Source: Citrobacter freundii
GTDB taxonomy: Bacteria; Pseudomonadota; Gammaproteobacteria; Enterobacterales; Enterobacteriaceae
Assembly (NCBI RefSeq): GCF_011077955.1
Contig: NZ_JAALBX010000014.1
Coordinates: 1-64,000 of the forward strand
Reading direction: 5' to 3'
Length of the DNA stretch: 64,000 nucleotides
Shown here: positions 30,772-40,989 of the stretch, in pieces
How positions within the stretch are numbered: the stretch's first letter is position 1
How the letters are laid out: each line of letters starts with the position of its first letter
Translations under genes and position numbers: made by a program
The notes under the pieces: generated by a model
What the model was told of the DNA's origin: nothing
The model's database searches: none
The model's input: the letters and a program-made list of their open reading frames with translations, nothing else

Positions 30772-33365
30772 AAACCCATACCACTTGCCCGTACTGCGGC
30801 GTCGGCTGCGGCGTGGTGATAAGTCAAACGCCGCAGGGCACCTTCAGTGTGGAAGGCGATCCGGCGCATCCGGCGAATTTTGGGCGGTTGTGCGTGAAGG
30901 GCGCGGCGCTTGGTGAAACCCTGGGTCTTGAGGGGCGCTTACTGGAGCCGCAGATCAATGCGCAGCCCGTGAGTTGGGATGACGCGCTGGATACCGCCGC
31001 GCAACGCCTTGCGGCGATCATCGAGGAGCATGGTCCCGGAGCGGTAGCGTTTTACGCTTCAGGCCAACTGCTGACCGAGGACTATTATGCGGCGAACAAG
31101 CTGATGAAGGGCTTTATCGGCAGCGCCAATATCGACACCAACTCGCGCTTGTGCATGTCCTCGGCGGTCGTCGGCTATAAACGCGCCTTCGGCGCGGACG
31201 TGGTGCCGGGCAATTACGAGGATATTGAGCGCAGCGATATGGTCGTGCTGGTGGGCTCGAACGCCGCCTGGGCGCACCCGGTGTTGTATCAGCGTCTCGT
31301 CGCGGCGAAAGCGCAAAGACCAGGCATGAAAGTGGTCGTGATAGACCCGCGCGCCACCGCCACTTGCGATATCGCTGATTTACATCTGGCGCTTAAACCC
31401 GGCACCGATGCCGCGCTGTTTAACGGGCTGCTTAATCAGCTAGCCGCTCGCCTTCCGCAAGACACTTTCGACGGTCAACAACAGGCGCTGGATGCGGCGA
31501 AGGCCTGGACGCTTGAAGAGAGTGCGACGTTTTGCGAGCTGAATAAGGAAGATGTGGCGCGGTTTTACGACGAGTTTATCTCTGCCGACCGCGCGGTCAC
31601 GCTCTATACCATGGGCATCAACCAGTCATCCAGCGGCAGCGATAAATGCAATGCGATTATTAACGTCCATCTGGCGAGCGGGAAATATGGTCGCGAAGGC
31701 TGCGGCCCTTTTTCGCTGACCGGGCAGCCAAATGCCATGGGGGGGCGGGAAGTCGGGGGGCTTGCGAATCAACTGGCGTGCCATATGGGGTTTACGCCTG
31801 AAGATATTACCCGGTTGGGGCGCTTTTGGGGCAGTGAACGCATCGCTCAAACCCCCGGGTTGATGGCGGTTGAGCTGTTTGACGCTATCTACCGCGGTGA
31901 GGTCAAAGCCGTCTGGATAATGGGCACCAATCCGGCGGTATCGTTACCCGACAGCGATCGGGTACGCGAGGCGTTACGCCGCTGCCCGCTGGTTATCGTG
32001 TCTGAGGTTTCAGCGAACAGCGATACCCTGGAGTTCGCCCATATCCGTTTTCCGGCTCAAGCGTGGGGCGAGAAAAACGGCACCGTGACCAACTCGGAGC
32101 GCCGCATCTCACGCCAGCGGGCGTTTATGCCCGCACCCGGCGAGACGCGTCCAGACTGGTGGATAATCGCGAGACTGGCGCAACGCCTGGGGTACGTTCA
32201 GGCCTTCAACTGGCAACACCCGTCTGAAGTCTTCCGCGAACACGCCAGGCTCTCGGGTTATGAAAACGAGGGGGAGCGGGCATTTGATATCAGCGGGCTG
32301 GCGTCGCTGACGCGCGAGCAATGGGATGCGCTGCAACCGGTGCAGTGGCCGGTTACGAAGAACGCGCCGCAGGGCACGGCGCGATTACTGGAAACGGGAG
32401 GGGGTTGGCATCCGTCGGGGCGACTGAAACTCATTCCCGTCACCGTGAATCAGGCGCAGGCGCAACCCGATGCCCGTTACCCGCTGCTGTTGAATACGGG
32501 CCGGATACGCGACCAGTGGCATACCATGACCCGCACCGGCCTGGTACCGCGTTTGATGCAGCACCAGCCGCTGCCCTGGGTGCAAATCCATCCAGACGAT
32601 GCAGCTCAACTGGGCGTGCGGGACGAGGCGCTGGTGCGGCTGTCATCAGCGCAGGGATGGGCGTTGGGGTACGCCAGGATCACCGCCGACCAGCGCCCCG
32701 GCGACGTGTTTATGCCGATGCACTGGAATAACCATTTCGCAAGCCAGGGACGGGTTAATGCGCTGGTGGCGTCTGTGGTCGATCCCCATTCCGGGCAGCC
32801 GGAGAGCAAGCAAACGGCGGTGCGACTTCAGCCGCTTCATGCCCGGTGGCGGGGCGCGCTGTATAGCCGCAGCACACTGACATTGCCGGCGCCGCTCATG
32901 TGGTGGCGGCAGGCGGCAGGCTTACGGCTGGCGGCGCACACCCGTGACGTGACCTGGCTTGAGACGCTGGCCCGACAAAACCACTGGCAGTTGCAGGAAG
33001 CCCGGGGAGAGACGTTTATTCATTTGCTGGCATGGCAGGGGGCGCAATTACAACTGGCGCTCTATTTAAGCCTCTATGACACGGAACTTGATGAGCCGCG
33101 CATTCTGGAGGGTTTTACCGAGCCGGTCAGCGATCCGGCACGGCGGCATCAGTTACTGGCAGGCGGCGGCGGGCAAACGCCGCGCGGGCGTACAGTGTGT
33201 AGCTGCATGGGCGTGAGCGAAACGGCGATTTGCGAGGCTATTACACAAGGATGCGACACGCCCGCCGCGCTTGGCAAACGGCTCGGCTGCGGCACCCAGT
33301 GTGGTTCCTGCGTGCCGGAGTTACGCGGGCTTATCGCCTCGTCACTGGCCAAAACGGCCAATTAA
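30768..33365 (+). CDS. nasA: Assimilatory nitrate reductase catalytic subunit NasA
   Basis: 865 residues from ATG 30768, overlapping the preceding stop (ATGA). The N-terminal [4Fe-4S] cysteines are CPYCGVGC plus LCVKG. The molybdopterin-binding body has SNAAWAHPVLYQRL, MGINQSSSGSDKCNA and AWGEKNGTVTNSERRIS. A C-terminal BFD-like [2Fe-2S] domain (CSCMGVSE...CGTQCGSC) is the extra cluster typical of the Klebsiella enzyme. It reduces nitrate to nitrite in the cytoplasm, with electrons from the NasC part of the previous protein. Its last 24 bp overlap the convergent PEBP gene. Confidence 0.96.
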   Translation: MKTHTTCPYCGVGCGVVISQTPQGTFSVEGDPAHPANFGRLCVKGAALGETLGLEGRLLEPQINAQPVSWDDALDTAAQRLAAIIEEHGPGAVAFYASGQLLTEDYYAANKLMKGFIGSANIDTNSRLCMSSAVVGYKRAFGADVVPGNYEDIERSDMVVLVGSNAAWAHPVLYQRLVAAKAQRPGMKVVVIDPRATATCDIADLHLALKPGTDAALFNGLLNQLAARLPQDTFDGQQQALDAAKAWTLEESATFCELNKEDVARFYDEFISADRAVTLYTMGINQSSSGSDKCNAIINVHLASGKYGREGCGPFSLTGQPNAMGGREVGGLANQLACHMGFTPEDITRLGRFWGSERIAQTPGLMAVELFDAIYRGEVKAVWIMGTNPAVSLPDSDRVREALRRCPLVIVSEVSANSDTLEFAHIRFPAQAWGEKNGTVTNSERRISRQRAFMPAPGETRPDWWIIARLAQRLGYVQAFNWQHPSEVFREHARLSGYENEGERAFDISGLASLTREQWDALQPVQWPVTKNAPQGTARLLETGGGWHPSGRLKLIPVTVNQAQAQPDARYPLLLNTGRIRDQWHTMTRTGLVPRLMQHQPLPWVQIHPDDAAQLGVRDEALVRLSSAQGWALGYARITADQRPGDVFMPMHWNNHFASQGRVNALVASVVDPHSGQPESKQTAVRLQPLHARWRGALYSRSTLTLPAPLMWWRQAAGLRLAAHTRDVTWLETLARQNHWQLQEARGETFIHLLAWQGAQLQLALYLSLYDTELDEPRILEGFTEPVSDPARRHQLLAGGGGQTPRGRTVCSCMGVSETAICEAITQGCDTPAALGKRLGCGTQCGSCVPELRGLIASSLAKTAN

Positions 33366-33896
33366 CCCGGTCGCCGCCAGGGCGTGCCCTTTGATGGCGG
33401 CCAGCAGTTCTTCTTTCGTCATGCCCGCTTTCAACTCAGGCGCTAAATCGGTCGCAATCAGGGTAAAAGTATAATGATGCGCCCCGGTGCCTGGCGGCGG
33501 GCAGGGGCCATACCATGTGGTGGTGCCAGGGGTATTTTTCCCGCCGGTGAAACCCTCTTCTTTAGTCAGGGCATTCGTGGCAAAGCCGGTGGTGGAGGTG
33601 GGAATGTTATAGGCCACCAGATGCGTGACGCCTGCGCCTTTCGCTCCTTCCGGGTCATGCATGATAAGCGCATAGCTTTTGGTGCCAGTGGGCGCATGGC
33701 TCCACACCAGCGCTGGGGAGGCGTTTTCTCCGGTGCAATTGGGGTTATCTTTCGCGTTACCAGCGAATTTTTTTTGCATCATTGCGTTATCGGCGAAATC
33801 CGGCGACTGAAGAATAAACAGGGTGTCAGCCTGCGCCTGCGACATCGCCAGTCCTGACAGCAAACAGAGTGCTGAAAACAGTGATTTTTTCATCAA
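33342..33896 (-). CDS. YbcL-type Raf-kinase-inhibitor-like (PEBP) periplasmic protein
   Basis: 184 residues (183 if the second Met is used) with a signal peptide cut around AQA-DTLF. PEBP motifs are MHDPEGAKGAGVTHLVAYNI and WYGPCPPPGTGAHHYTFTL. Two Cys (in NPNCTGE and GPCPPP) could form a periplasmic disulfide. In E. coli, YbcL of uropathogens suppresses neutrophil migration; most family members have no known role. It converges on nasA and shares 24 bp with its end. Not present at this position in E. coli K-12. Confidence 0.88.
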   Translation of the reverse strand: MMKKSLFSALCLLSGLAMSQAQADTLFILQSPDFADNAMMQKKFAGNAKDNPNCTGENASPALVWSHAPTGTKSYALIMHDPEGAKGAGVTHLVAYNIPTSTTGFATNALTKEEGFTGGKNTPGTTTWYGPCPPPGTGAHHYTFTLIATDLAPELKAGMTKEELLAAIKGHALAATGLIGRFGQ

Positions 33897-34048
33897 GGGA
33901 TCTCACGCGGGGAGGTTGCATTAAGCGTAGCGCAGGCGCGGTGATTACGTCTGAGGATAATCTGGAAATGCGGTGCCACGCGGCTAAAACCGCATTGTTT
34001 CGCCGGTTAACGGTGTAGTCCTGCCCAAAGCTTCGCTATCATTACCCG

Positions 34049-35449
34049 ATGGCGTTGTATAAAAACCTCTTCACCCCGTGGCTTCTTGGTCTTCTTTTTA
34101 CAGGAGGCGCGCAGGCCGTTCAGCACGACATTACCCCCCAAAACGACAGCGCACTGACTCAATCTCAAGACCTCCCTGACCTCGGTATCGCGCCGCCTGG
34201 CAACGGCAGTGAGAAGCATCTGGCGGAACTGGCTAAATCCTTCGGCGAGGCCAGTCAGTCCGACAGCACGCTTGGGCTTAGCGAGCAGGCGCGCGCTTAC
34301 GCATTCGACCAGTTCCGGGAAGCGATTAGCGAGCGCGTCGCCCGTGAGGCGCAGTCGTTGCTGTCGCCCTGGGGCCAGGCGGATGTGGATGTCCAGGTGA
34401 ATGATGAAGGAGAGTTTACCGGGTCGCGCGGCTCGCTGTTTACGCCGTTAATCGACGACACGACGGCGCTGACCTGGAGCCAGTTGGGCGTGAACCAACA
34501 AAGCGAAGGGCTGACCGGCAACGTCGGTCTCGGCCAACGTTTTCGAACCGGCGACTGGCTACTCGGCTATAACACCTTTTACGACACCCGCTTTGACGAT
34601 CGCTTGCAGCGCGCCGGGGTCGGTGCCGAGGCCTGGGGCGAAAATCTGCGTTTTTCCGCCAATTATTATCAGCCGCTGGGCAGTTGGCGCGACAGCAGCG
34701 ACGTGCAGGCCCAGCACTTCGCGAAGGGTTACGATCTCACCGCCCAGGCGCGGCTGCCGTTTTATCGCTATATCAATACCCGCATCAGTTTTGAGCGCTA
34801 TTTCGGCGAGCGGGTAGATCTGTTTGATAACGGGACCGGTTATCACGATCCGCTGGCGGTAAATGTGGGGGTGAGTTATACGCCGGTGCCGCTGGTCACC
34901 ATCGATGCGCAGCACAAGCAAGGGGAAAGCGGGGTCAGCCAGAACAACCTCGGCCTGAAACTGAATTATCGCTTTGGCGTGCCGCTTAAAAAACAGCTTT
35001 CCGCCAGCGAAGTGGCGAACACCTCTTCATTACGCGGCAGCCGCTATGACGGCGTGGTGCGTAATAATCTGCCGGTGGTGGAATACCGCCAGCGTAAAAC
35101 GCTGTCGGTGTATCTGGCGACGCCGCCCTGGACCGTCAGCGCTGGTGAAACCGTGGCGCTTAAACTTCAGGTACGCAGCATTCACGGTATCAGGCGTCTG
35201 GACTGGCAGGGTGATACCCAGGCGCTGAGCCTGACCGCACCACCTCAGGAAAACAACACCGATGGCTGGACCATCATTATGCCGGCATGGAACAGCGCGG
35301 CGGATGCGGCGAACCGCTGGCAGTTGGCGGTGACCGTTGAAGATAATAAAGGGCAGCGCGTCACTTCGAACCTGATTACGCTGCAACTGTCGCCTCCGGT
35401 AGAACTCAACGACGACAGCCGCGCGTATCCGCTTTTGCCGGATGAGTAA
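34049..35449 (+). CDS. ychP: Inverse autotransporter/invasin-like outer-membrane protein YchP
   Basis: 466 residues; signal peptide to about residue 23 (GGAQA-VQH). The conserved LTWSQLGVNQQ and GLGQRFRTGDWLLGYNTFYD belong to the inverse-autotransporter beta-barrel shared with intimin and invasin. After the barrel (about residue 320) a single beta-rich domain (VSAGETVALKLQVRSIHGI) remains, with no repeat Ig passenger. E. coli YchP (SivH-like) is about 50 residues shorter. It may help adhesion; this is not proven. It ends directly against the narL stop. Confidence 0.93.
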   Translation: MALYKNLFTPWLLGLLFTGGAQAVQHDITPQNDSALTQSQDLPDLGIAPPGNGSEKHLAELAKSFGEASQSDSTLGLSEQARAYAFDQFREAISERVAREAQSLLSPWGQADVDVQVNDEGEFTGSRGSLFTPLIDDTTALTWSQLGVNQQSEGLTGNVGLGQRFRTGDWLLGYNTFYDTRFDDRLQRAGVGAEAWGENLRFSANYYQPLGSWRDSSDVQAQHFAKGYDLTAQARLPFYRYINTRISFERYFGERVDLFDNGTGYHDPLAVNVGVSYTPVPLVTIDAQHKQGESGVSQNNLGLKLNYRFGVPLKKQLSASEVANTSSLRGSRYDGVVRNNLPVVEYRQRKTLSVYLATPPWTVSAGETVALKLQVRSIHGIRRLDWQGDTQALSLTAPPQENNTDGWTIIMPAWNSAADAANRWQLAVTVEDNKGQRVTSNLITLQLSPPVELNDDSRAYPLLPDE

Positions 35450-36100
35450 TCAGAAAATACGTTCCTGATGCACCCATACCGCCGCTTCCACGCGGGATTT
35501 CAGCTTCATTTTTTTAAGCAGATGCTTAACGTGTACTTTCACCGTACTTTCCGTGATATCAAGACGACGGGCGATCATTTTATTCGGCAGGCCCTGGGCG
35601 ATATGTTTGAGAATATCGCGCTCGCGCGGGGTTAACTGCGTGACGTCGCGATCGGACGTGGCGCGGTTGGCGCGCAGGCTCGCGGCCAGCACCGGCGTGA
35701 GCGCTTCGCTTAATACCATCTCCCCGGCGGCGGCCTGATGCAGCGCTTTCAGCAACTCCTCCGGCTCCATATCTTTGAGCAGATAGCCATCCGCGCCGCG
35801 TTTGAGGGCGGTCACCACATCTTCTTCGTGATTCGAGACGCTAAACACCACTACGCGGCCAGAGAGCGCTTTTTCACGCAGCCTGTCGAGGGTTTCCAGC
35901 CCGTTCATGCCAGGCATATTAAGGTCCAGCAGGATCAGATCGGGGTCGAGGGATTCCGCCATTTCGATACCCTGTTCGCCGCTGCCGGCCTCGCCGACCA
36001 CGGTAATATCCGGCGCCATGCTAATAAGCTGTTTTACGCCGGTTCGTAGCATCGGGTGATCGTCAATTAACAGAATGGTTGCCGGTTCCTGATTACTCAT
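35450..36100 (-). CDS. narL: Nitrate/nitrite response regulator NarL
   Basis: 216 residues, exact E. coli length, from ATG 36098-36100. The receiver domain has [11 protein letters not shown] and the phospho-acceptor Asp in [12 protein letters not shown]. The LuxR-type helix-turn-helix is [20 protein letters not shown] to [13 protein letters not shown]. It binds TACYYMT heptamers upstream of narK, narG and others. It overlaps the end of narX by 8 bp. Confidence 0.98.
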   Translation of the reverse strand: MSNQEPATILLIDDHPMLRTGVKQLISMAPDITVVGEAGSGEQGIEMAESLDPDLILLDLNMPGMNGLETLDRLREKALSGRVVVFSVSNHEEDVVTALKRGADGYLLKDMEPEELLKALHQAAAGEMVLSEALTPVLAASLRANRATSDRDVTQLTPRERDILKHIAQGLPNKMIARRLDITESTVKVHVKHLLKKMKLKSRVEAAVWVHQERIF

Positions 36101-37889
36101 GGACTTCTCCTCGGGCAGATAAAAGGGGCGCATCGGGAATAAAGGTGAGCACCACTTCGGTACCCCCGGTTTCCCGCCGCCGGACCTGACAGTCACCGCG
36201 CAGACTTTGGGCGCGGTCACGCATAATAATTAAACCATAGTGGTTCGTACGCTCGGCGTGTTCCGGCACGCCGCAGCCGTTATCGGCCACCACCAGTTTG
36301 ACCTGCTTATCATTAAGGGTAGCGGTAACGCTGATTTCGCTCGCGCCGGCATGTTTAAGCGCATTGCTTAACGCCTCCCGAACAATCTGCACTACGTGGA
36401 TCGCCTGATGCGCCGGGACCAGGCGCGGCGGCAGGTGATAGTTCAGTGTGACCGGAAAGCCGAGTCGCGCGCTGAATTCCTGACAGCTTCCTTCGAGCGC
36501 CGGGCGCAAACCGGGTTCGTTAAGCTGTAAACGAAACGTGGTTAACAGTTCACGCAACTGACGCCATGAGGTGTTCAGCTCGTTACGAATCTGCGCCAGC
36601 AACGTCTGGCTCTGTTCCGGTAGCGTGTCGCCCTGCATTTGCAGGCAACTGACCTGCATCTTCATACAGGATAGCGACTGGGCAATGGAGTCATGAAGTT
36701 CACGGGCAATCGCCGCCCGCTCTTCCATCACAATGAGCTGCTGTTGGCGATCCTGTTGACGTTCCAGCGCCAGGGACGCGGTGATTTGTTCAACCAGCGT
36801 GTCAATCAGATGCTGTTGATCCTGATTAAGCGCTTTACCCTCCGGCAAACGGGCCAGCAGCAGGCCGTAACGGGTCATGCCATCGGCGAGCCGCCATTGC
36901 AGCGTTGCGTCGCTTAACTCGCCTTTTATTCGCTCGCGAGGACACAGGGTACAGCCTTTTTCATCGCAACGCTGATCCGGCTGCCAGGCGAACTCCTGAT
37001 AGTTATCGTCATCGCCCGTTTCATAGATACGCAGTTCAATATCGCGCAGCAGCGTAAGCTGTTGTAGCCGCGCCAGCACGGGCGCTAATCGTTCACACAG
37101 CGGCAGTGGGCTGTGTAACCGACGGCCCGCGTCCCATAAAAACGTCAGGATCTGATTTTTGTATTCAAGCCCGGCGGTTTTCTCTTTGACCCGCGCTTCC
37201 AGCACGCCATAGCTGTCGGCGAGTTCGTCGTTCATGCTGTTCAGGGCGCGGCCTAAGGTGGCCATCTCATCGCGCCCGTGAGCCGCCACACGATGGGAAA
37301 AATCGCGCTGACCGATGGCGGTCGCCATCACCATAAGTTGTCGCCACGGGCGCAGCAGACGTTTGCGAAGCCAAATGACCGCTAACAGCAACAAAAGCGT
37401 GGTGAGGATAGCCATGGCCCAGTGCAGCACAATAACCCGGCTGATACGCTGTTCGGTGGTGCGGTCGAAACCGCTGACCAGATCGTCAATCTGGGCGACG
37501 AACTGCGCCACGGCAGGTTTGACCTGTTCGCGGGTGCTCGCCTGACGCAGTGCCGGTTCAAGCCGCGAGTGCCAGTAATCCTGAAGGGCATCCAGCTGCG
37601 GGCGTTCGCCGTCGCGCTCGGCGATATGTTTAAGCTCCGGATCCCAGGCCGTTTGTTCGATTTCGCGGATCAGGCTGTCGTCGTCCGGTCGCAGCGGCAC
37701 CGCCGCCAGCAGGCGATAACTTTGCATACGCAGTGAACCAGCTTTATTGATGGCGTGCGCGCTACCCTGAATACCCTGAGTCAGCCACGCCGATACCGCC
37801 ATGCCTGCTAATCCCAACAGGGCAAGCATGAGTACCACCAGCGCAAGCTGGTTGGCGAGAGTGAGCGGGGCGCACAAACGTTTTAACAT
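36093..37889 (-). CDS. narX: Nitrate/nitrite sensor histidine kinase NarX
   Basis: 598 residues, exact E. coli length. Order: membrane segment 1 (about 15-37), periplasmic P-box with [19 protein letters not shown] that binds nitrate, membrane segment 2 (about 152-174), HAMP, a cysteine-bearing central module ([12 protein letters not shown]), the HisKA_3 phospho-site [12 protein letters not shown] (about His399) and the HATPase box [18 protein letters not shown]. It phosphorylates NarL. It is divergent from narK. Confidence 0.98.
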   Translation of the reverse strand: MLKRLCAPLTLANQLALVVLMLALLGLAGMAVSAWLTQGIQGSAHAINKAGSLRMQSYRLLAAVPLRPDDDSLIREIEQTAWDPELKHIAERDGERPQLDALQDYWHSRLEPALRQASTREQVKPAVAQFVAQIDDLVSGFDRTTEQRISRVIVLHWAMAILTTLLLLLAVIWLRKRLLRPWRQLMVMATAIGQRDFSHRVAAHGRDEMATLGRALNSMNDELADSYGVLEARVKEKTAGLEYKNQILTFLWDAGRRLHSPLPLCERLAPVLARLQQLTLLRDIELRIYETGDDDNYQEFAWQPDQRCDEKGCTLCPRERIKGELSDATLQWRLADGMTRYGLLLARLPEGKALNQDQQHLIDTLVEQITASLALERQQDRQQQLIVMEERAAIARELHDSIAQSLSCMKMQVSCLQMQGDTLPEQSQTLLAQIRNELNTSWRQLRELLTTFRLQLNEPGLRPALEGSCQEFSARLGFPVTLNYHLPPRLVPAHQAIHVVQIVREALSNALKHAGASEISVTATLNDKQVKLVVADNGCGVPEHAERTNHYGLIIMRDRAQSLRGDCQVRRRETGGTEVVLTFIPDAPLLSARGEVHE

Positions 37890-37966
37890 GGCGTTCAGTA
37901 TCCTGACGGGTCACACATAAAGGGGTTCAGTGGCTAAGGCGTTATTCTCAAACATAGTATGGAGTA

Positions 37967-38089
37967 TACCCATACCAATAAGGGGGTACTCCTTTATTGC
38001 CGGCGAGTACAACGTGCCAGGCTCAATGACATTCACCCCACGCAGCGAAGTGAAAAACCACACTTTTTTTAATGATGGCGGCTACTCAT
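37967..38089. promoter_or_regulatory. NarL-type heptamers upstream of narK
   Basis: TACCCAT (37967-37973), TACTCCT (37987-37993) and TACTCAT (38083-38089) fit TACYYMT. The first two lie within an imperfect inverted repeat centred near 37985, far upstream of the narK start as in E. coli, where distal NarL sites activate narK. Confidence 0.65.
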
Positions 38090-38135
38090 TAAGGATAACA
38101 GGCGTTTTTGGCTCAATAAACGGTCTGCTTATCCA

Positions 38136-38149
38136 TTGATTTACATCAA
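38136..38149 (+). promoter_or_regulatory. FNR box of narK
   Basis: TTGAT-TTAC-ATCAA is a perfect FNR site. With a centre at -41.5 the start would be near 38184, and TAATGT at 38171-38176 sits where a -10 is expected. This predicts anaerobic induction. Confidence 0.9.
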
Positions 38150-38208
38150 CTTACACGCACCGTGAACGCCTAATGTGGCGGCAGTTATTTCACGTATCCG
38201 AGGTATTT

Positions 38209-39603
38209 ATGAGCCAATCCTCCGTTCCGACCTCCTCGTCAGGCCCGCTTATTTCCGACTGGCGGCCTGAAGACGCCGCCTTCTGGCAACAGACCGGGCA
38301 TTCTGTCGCGCGTCGTAATTTGTGGATTTCTGTGCCGTGCCTGCTGCTGGCGTTTTGCGTGTGGATGATTTTCAGCGCCGTGGCGGTCAATCTGAATAAA
38401 GTGGGCTTTAATTTCACAACCGATCAGCTGTTTATGCTAACGGCGCTGCCGTCGGTATCCGGCGCGTTGTTACGCGTTCCTTACGCTTTTATGGTGCCGC
38501 TGTTCGGCGGACGTCGCTGGACCGCGTTGAGTACCGGGATCCTGATTATCCCGTGCCTGTGGTTAGGCTTTGCGGTACAGGACAGCACCACGCCGTTTAG
38601 TACTTTTATCATGATTTCGCTGCTGTGCGGTTTTGCGGGCGCTAACTTCGCCTCCAGCATGGCAAACATCAGCTTCTTCTTTCCAAAGCAAAAACAGGGC
38701 GGGGCGCTCGGTATTAACGGCGGTTTCGGCAACCTTGGCGTAAGCGTTATGCAACTGCTGGCGCCGCTTGCTGTGTCGATGTCGATTTTCGCGTTTTTTG
38801 GCGCAACTGGTGTGGTTCAGCCAGACGGTTCAACGCTGTATCTGGAAAACGCCGCCTGGATTTGGGTGCCGTTGCTCGCCGTTTTCACGCTGGCTGCATG
38901 GTTTGGCATGAATGACCTGGCTACCTCTAAAGCGTCGTTGCGTTCCCAGTTGCCGGTATTAAAACGCGCCCACTTGTGGATCATGAGCTTTCTGTATCTG
39001 GCGACATTCGGCTCGTTTATCGGCTTTTCCGCGGGATTTGCGATGCTGACCAAAACCCAGTTCCCGGAGGTTAATATTCTCCATTTTGCCTTCTTCGGCC
39101 CATTGATTGGCGCACTGGCGCGTTCAGCAGGCGGCGCGCTGTCTGACCGATTAGGTGGCATCCGCGTAACGCTTATAAACTTTGTCCTGATGGCTCTGTT
39201 TAGCGCGTTGCTTTTCACGACCTTGCCGACAGAGGGGCAGGGCGGCAGTTTTGTCGCGTTCTTCGCCGTTTTCCTGATGCTGTTTTTAACGGCCGGGCTC
39301 GGCAGTGGCTCTACTTTCCAGATGATCTCGGTGATATTCCGCAAGCTGACCATGGATCGCGTAAAAGCGGCGGGTGGTAGCGAAGAGCAGGCGATGCGTG
39401 AGGCCGCGACTGAAACGGCGGCGGCGTTGGGCTTTATCTCAGCCATTGGCGCGATTGGCGGATTCTTTATCCCGAAAGCCTTTGGTACATCGCTTGAGCT
39501 TACCGGTTCCCCGGCGGGCGCGATGAAAGTCTTCCTTGTGTTTTATATTGTTTGTGTGGCGGTAACCTGGCTGGTGTATGGCCGTAAAACTGCCGGAAAA
39601 TAA
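38209..39603 (+). CDS. narK: Nitrate/nitrite antiporter NarK
   Basis: 464 residues from ATG 38209 (MSQSSVPTSSSGPLISDWRP), with GAGG upstream. Twelve membrane helices of the MFS NNP family, with the nitrate signature GFAGANFASSMANISFFFP and the second AGLGSGSTFQMISVIF. It exchanges extracellular nitrate for cytoplasmic nitrite and feeds NarG. It is divergent from narXL and upstream of narGHJI, but separated from the latter here by a 4-kb insertion. Confidence 0.97.
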   Translation: MSQSSVPTSSSGPLISDWRPEDAAFWQQTGHSVARRNLWISVPCLLLAFCVWMIFSAVAVNLNKVGFNFTTDQLFMLTALPSVSGALLRVPYAFMVPLFGGRRWTALSTGILIIPCLWLGFAVQDSTTPFSTFIMISLLCGFAGANFASSMANISFFFPKQKQGGALGINGGFGNLGVSVMQLLAPLAVSMSIFAFFGATGVVQPDGSTLYLENAAWIWVPLLAVFTLAAWFGMNDLATSKASLRSQLPVLKRAHLWIMSFLYLATFGSFIGFSAGFAMLTKTQFPEVNILHFAFFGPLIGALARSAGGALSDRLGGIRVTLINFVLMALFSALLFTTLPTEGQGGSFVAFFAVFLMLFLTAGLGSGSTFQMISVIFRKLTMDRVKAAGGSEEQAMREAATETAAALGFISAIGAIGGFFIPKAFGTSLELTGSPAGAMKVFLVFYIVCVAVTWLVYGRKTAGK

Positions 39604-39626
39604 TGATTTAGTTGTTGTTATCCTTT

Positions 39627-39651
39627 GCGCGGCGAGTCCGCGCTTTTTTTT
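39627..39651 (+). terminator. Intrinsic terminator of narK
   Basis: GCGCGG-CGAGT-CCGCGC stem followed by eight T, 24 bp after the narK stop. Confidence 0.92.
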
Positions 39652-40285
39652 GCCCTCAGGAAGGGGGGAGGGTTTACTGCAATTAAACAAAAACGTAATA
39701 ACTTGCGTTAAAACACATGGTTTTCATTATTTTTGATGCATGGATTGCATGAGTTTTACTCTCCAGCCTGTAGCTTAAGACACTGCTTTATGAATTATTT
39801 TAGAACGCGAGTTATGTATAAACTTTCCCTGTTTATGCAAGTGTAATGAATAATGCCATTCGATTTTTCTTACAAGATAATTGCTAATTTCGTCCCAAAA
39901 GCCAAGTCCTTAAGAGCTTTCTGCGCGAGTAGCATAGTTCTGTCTTACTTCATTAAACGACATCGTAGACAATTTAATACTAATCATATCCTCGCAGTTT
40001 TTAATATGGGTTGTTAGCACATACAAAACGTGGAGAGGTATGCGCGAATCGAAAATACCTGCAAAAACTTGACCCACTTTAAAACGGGAAGATAAGTGAG
40101 GGGAATAATAAACACCCAATAATCGGATGTTACATTCACTGCATTGATTAGCATATATAACCTATTTATGACACTAATAAAAAGGTGGCGTTTTCTTTTG
40201 CTGATGTTCTAAAGTGAGAACATGCTCAATTTTCTTTCATCATAACGTGCTCGATAATCGAATGATTATAAAAAAGGAGCTGGTT
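39652..40285. other. AT-rich stretch without a clear gene, left part of inserted island
   Basis: About 630 bp of markedly AT-rich sequence between the narK terminator and the first island gene. Apart from the minus-strand frame at 39910-40119, nothing coding was seen. No tRNA or obvious direct repeat marks the insertion edge. It may hold the promoter for 40286-41704. Confidence 0.5.
39910..40119 (-). CDS. Possible small gene or gene remnant, unknown
   Basis: 69 codons from a TTG at 40117-40119; the frame is open back to a stop at 40162-40164 and reads QCSECNIRLLGVYYSP across the start. The composition (CEDMISIKLSTMSFNEVRQN) looks protein-like, not random. There is no ATG at the expected position and no clear ribosome site. 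A decayed gene whose start has been lost is possible. Low certainty. Confidence 0.25.
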   Translation of the reverse strand: MGVYYSPHLSSRFKVGQVFAGIFDSRIPLHVLYVLTTHIKNCEDMISIKLSTMSFNEVRQNYATRAESS

Positions 40286-40987
40286 ATGTATTACAGCAAT
40301 ATTATCATAAAAAAAATTGGAACTGACAAAGAGCTCGCTGCACGGTTAGATAAAGCGTTATCGGGAGTTAAAGAGGGGGTTGTCGATTATGTGAACGGTT
40401 TGGGCGATGGCGCAACGCGGTTAATTTATTATACCTCCTGTCTTACAGACAATTATCAAGATGTTTGTAAAAAACTTGGATCTGAAGATGTTAGATTTAT
40501 ATGCGCACTGTATGAGCTTGTAAAGCATAGAGATATTATCTTTCGCATGGTGAAGATATATATTGAAATCCTGCTTAAAAATAAAAGCGAGACAGAAAAG
40601 AAAACCATCCTTGAGAAATTAATACCATTCACGAAAAATTACTCCATTAAATACATTTCCAGGAATGGGTTAATTTACGGCATGGCAGCATATATATGCC
40701 ATGGTAACAACACGAATTTATCAGTTCAGAATGCATTAATGAAAAGAACAGGAAGCAGAGCTGGATGGGTAATTGGAGGATTAAATATTTACGGAGTTGT
40801 TCAGCATGCTGCCGATAGTGCAAATAACCTAAAGCATTTTTGTCCATTATTTTACAATGCATTATATAGTGAGAGGCTAGAAATGATGTATTTCTTGATT
40901 GAGCCTGTCATTATAAAGTCAGGGTATTTAAATATTAGTACAGCCTCTGATGAAGAAATTGTCAGGGCATTGAAAAAAATGATGTAA
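40286..40987 (+). CDS. Candidate type VI secretion effector, possibly membrane-acting
   Basis: 233 residues from ATG 40286, chosen for the GGAGC 7 bases before it. No family is recognised with certainty. The first half is charged and helical (GTDKELAARLDKALSGVKEG). The second half has two amphipathic, glycine-rich stretches (ISRNGLIYGMAAYICHG and SRAGWVIGGLNIYGVVQHAA) that could insert in a membrane. Two bases after its stop comes a two-helix membrane protein, and then hcp. Effector-immunity-hcp order and the type of neighbour suggest a pore-forming T6SS effector, broadly like Serratia Ssp6. This role is inferred from context. The region is strongly AT-rich. Confidence 0.6.
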   Translation: MYYSNIIIKKIGTDKELAARLDKALSGVKEGVVDYVNGLGDGATRLIYYTSCLTDNYQDVCKKLGSEDVRFICALYELVKHRDIIFRMVKIYIEILLKNKSETEKKTILEKLIPFTKNYSIKYISRNGLIYGMAAYICHGNNTNLSVQNALMKRTGSRAGWVIGGLNIYGVVQHAADSANNLKHFCPLFYNALYSERLEMMYFLIEPVIIKSGYLNISTASDEEIVRALKKMM

Positions 40988-40989
40988 CT

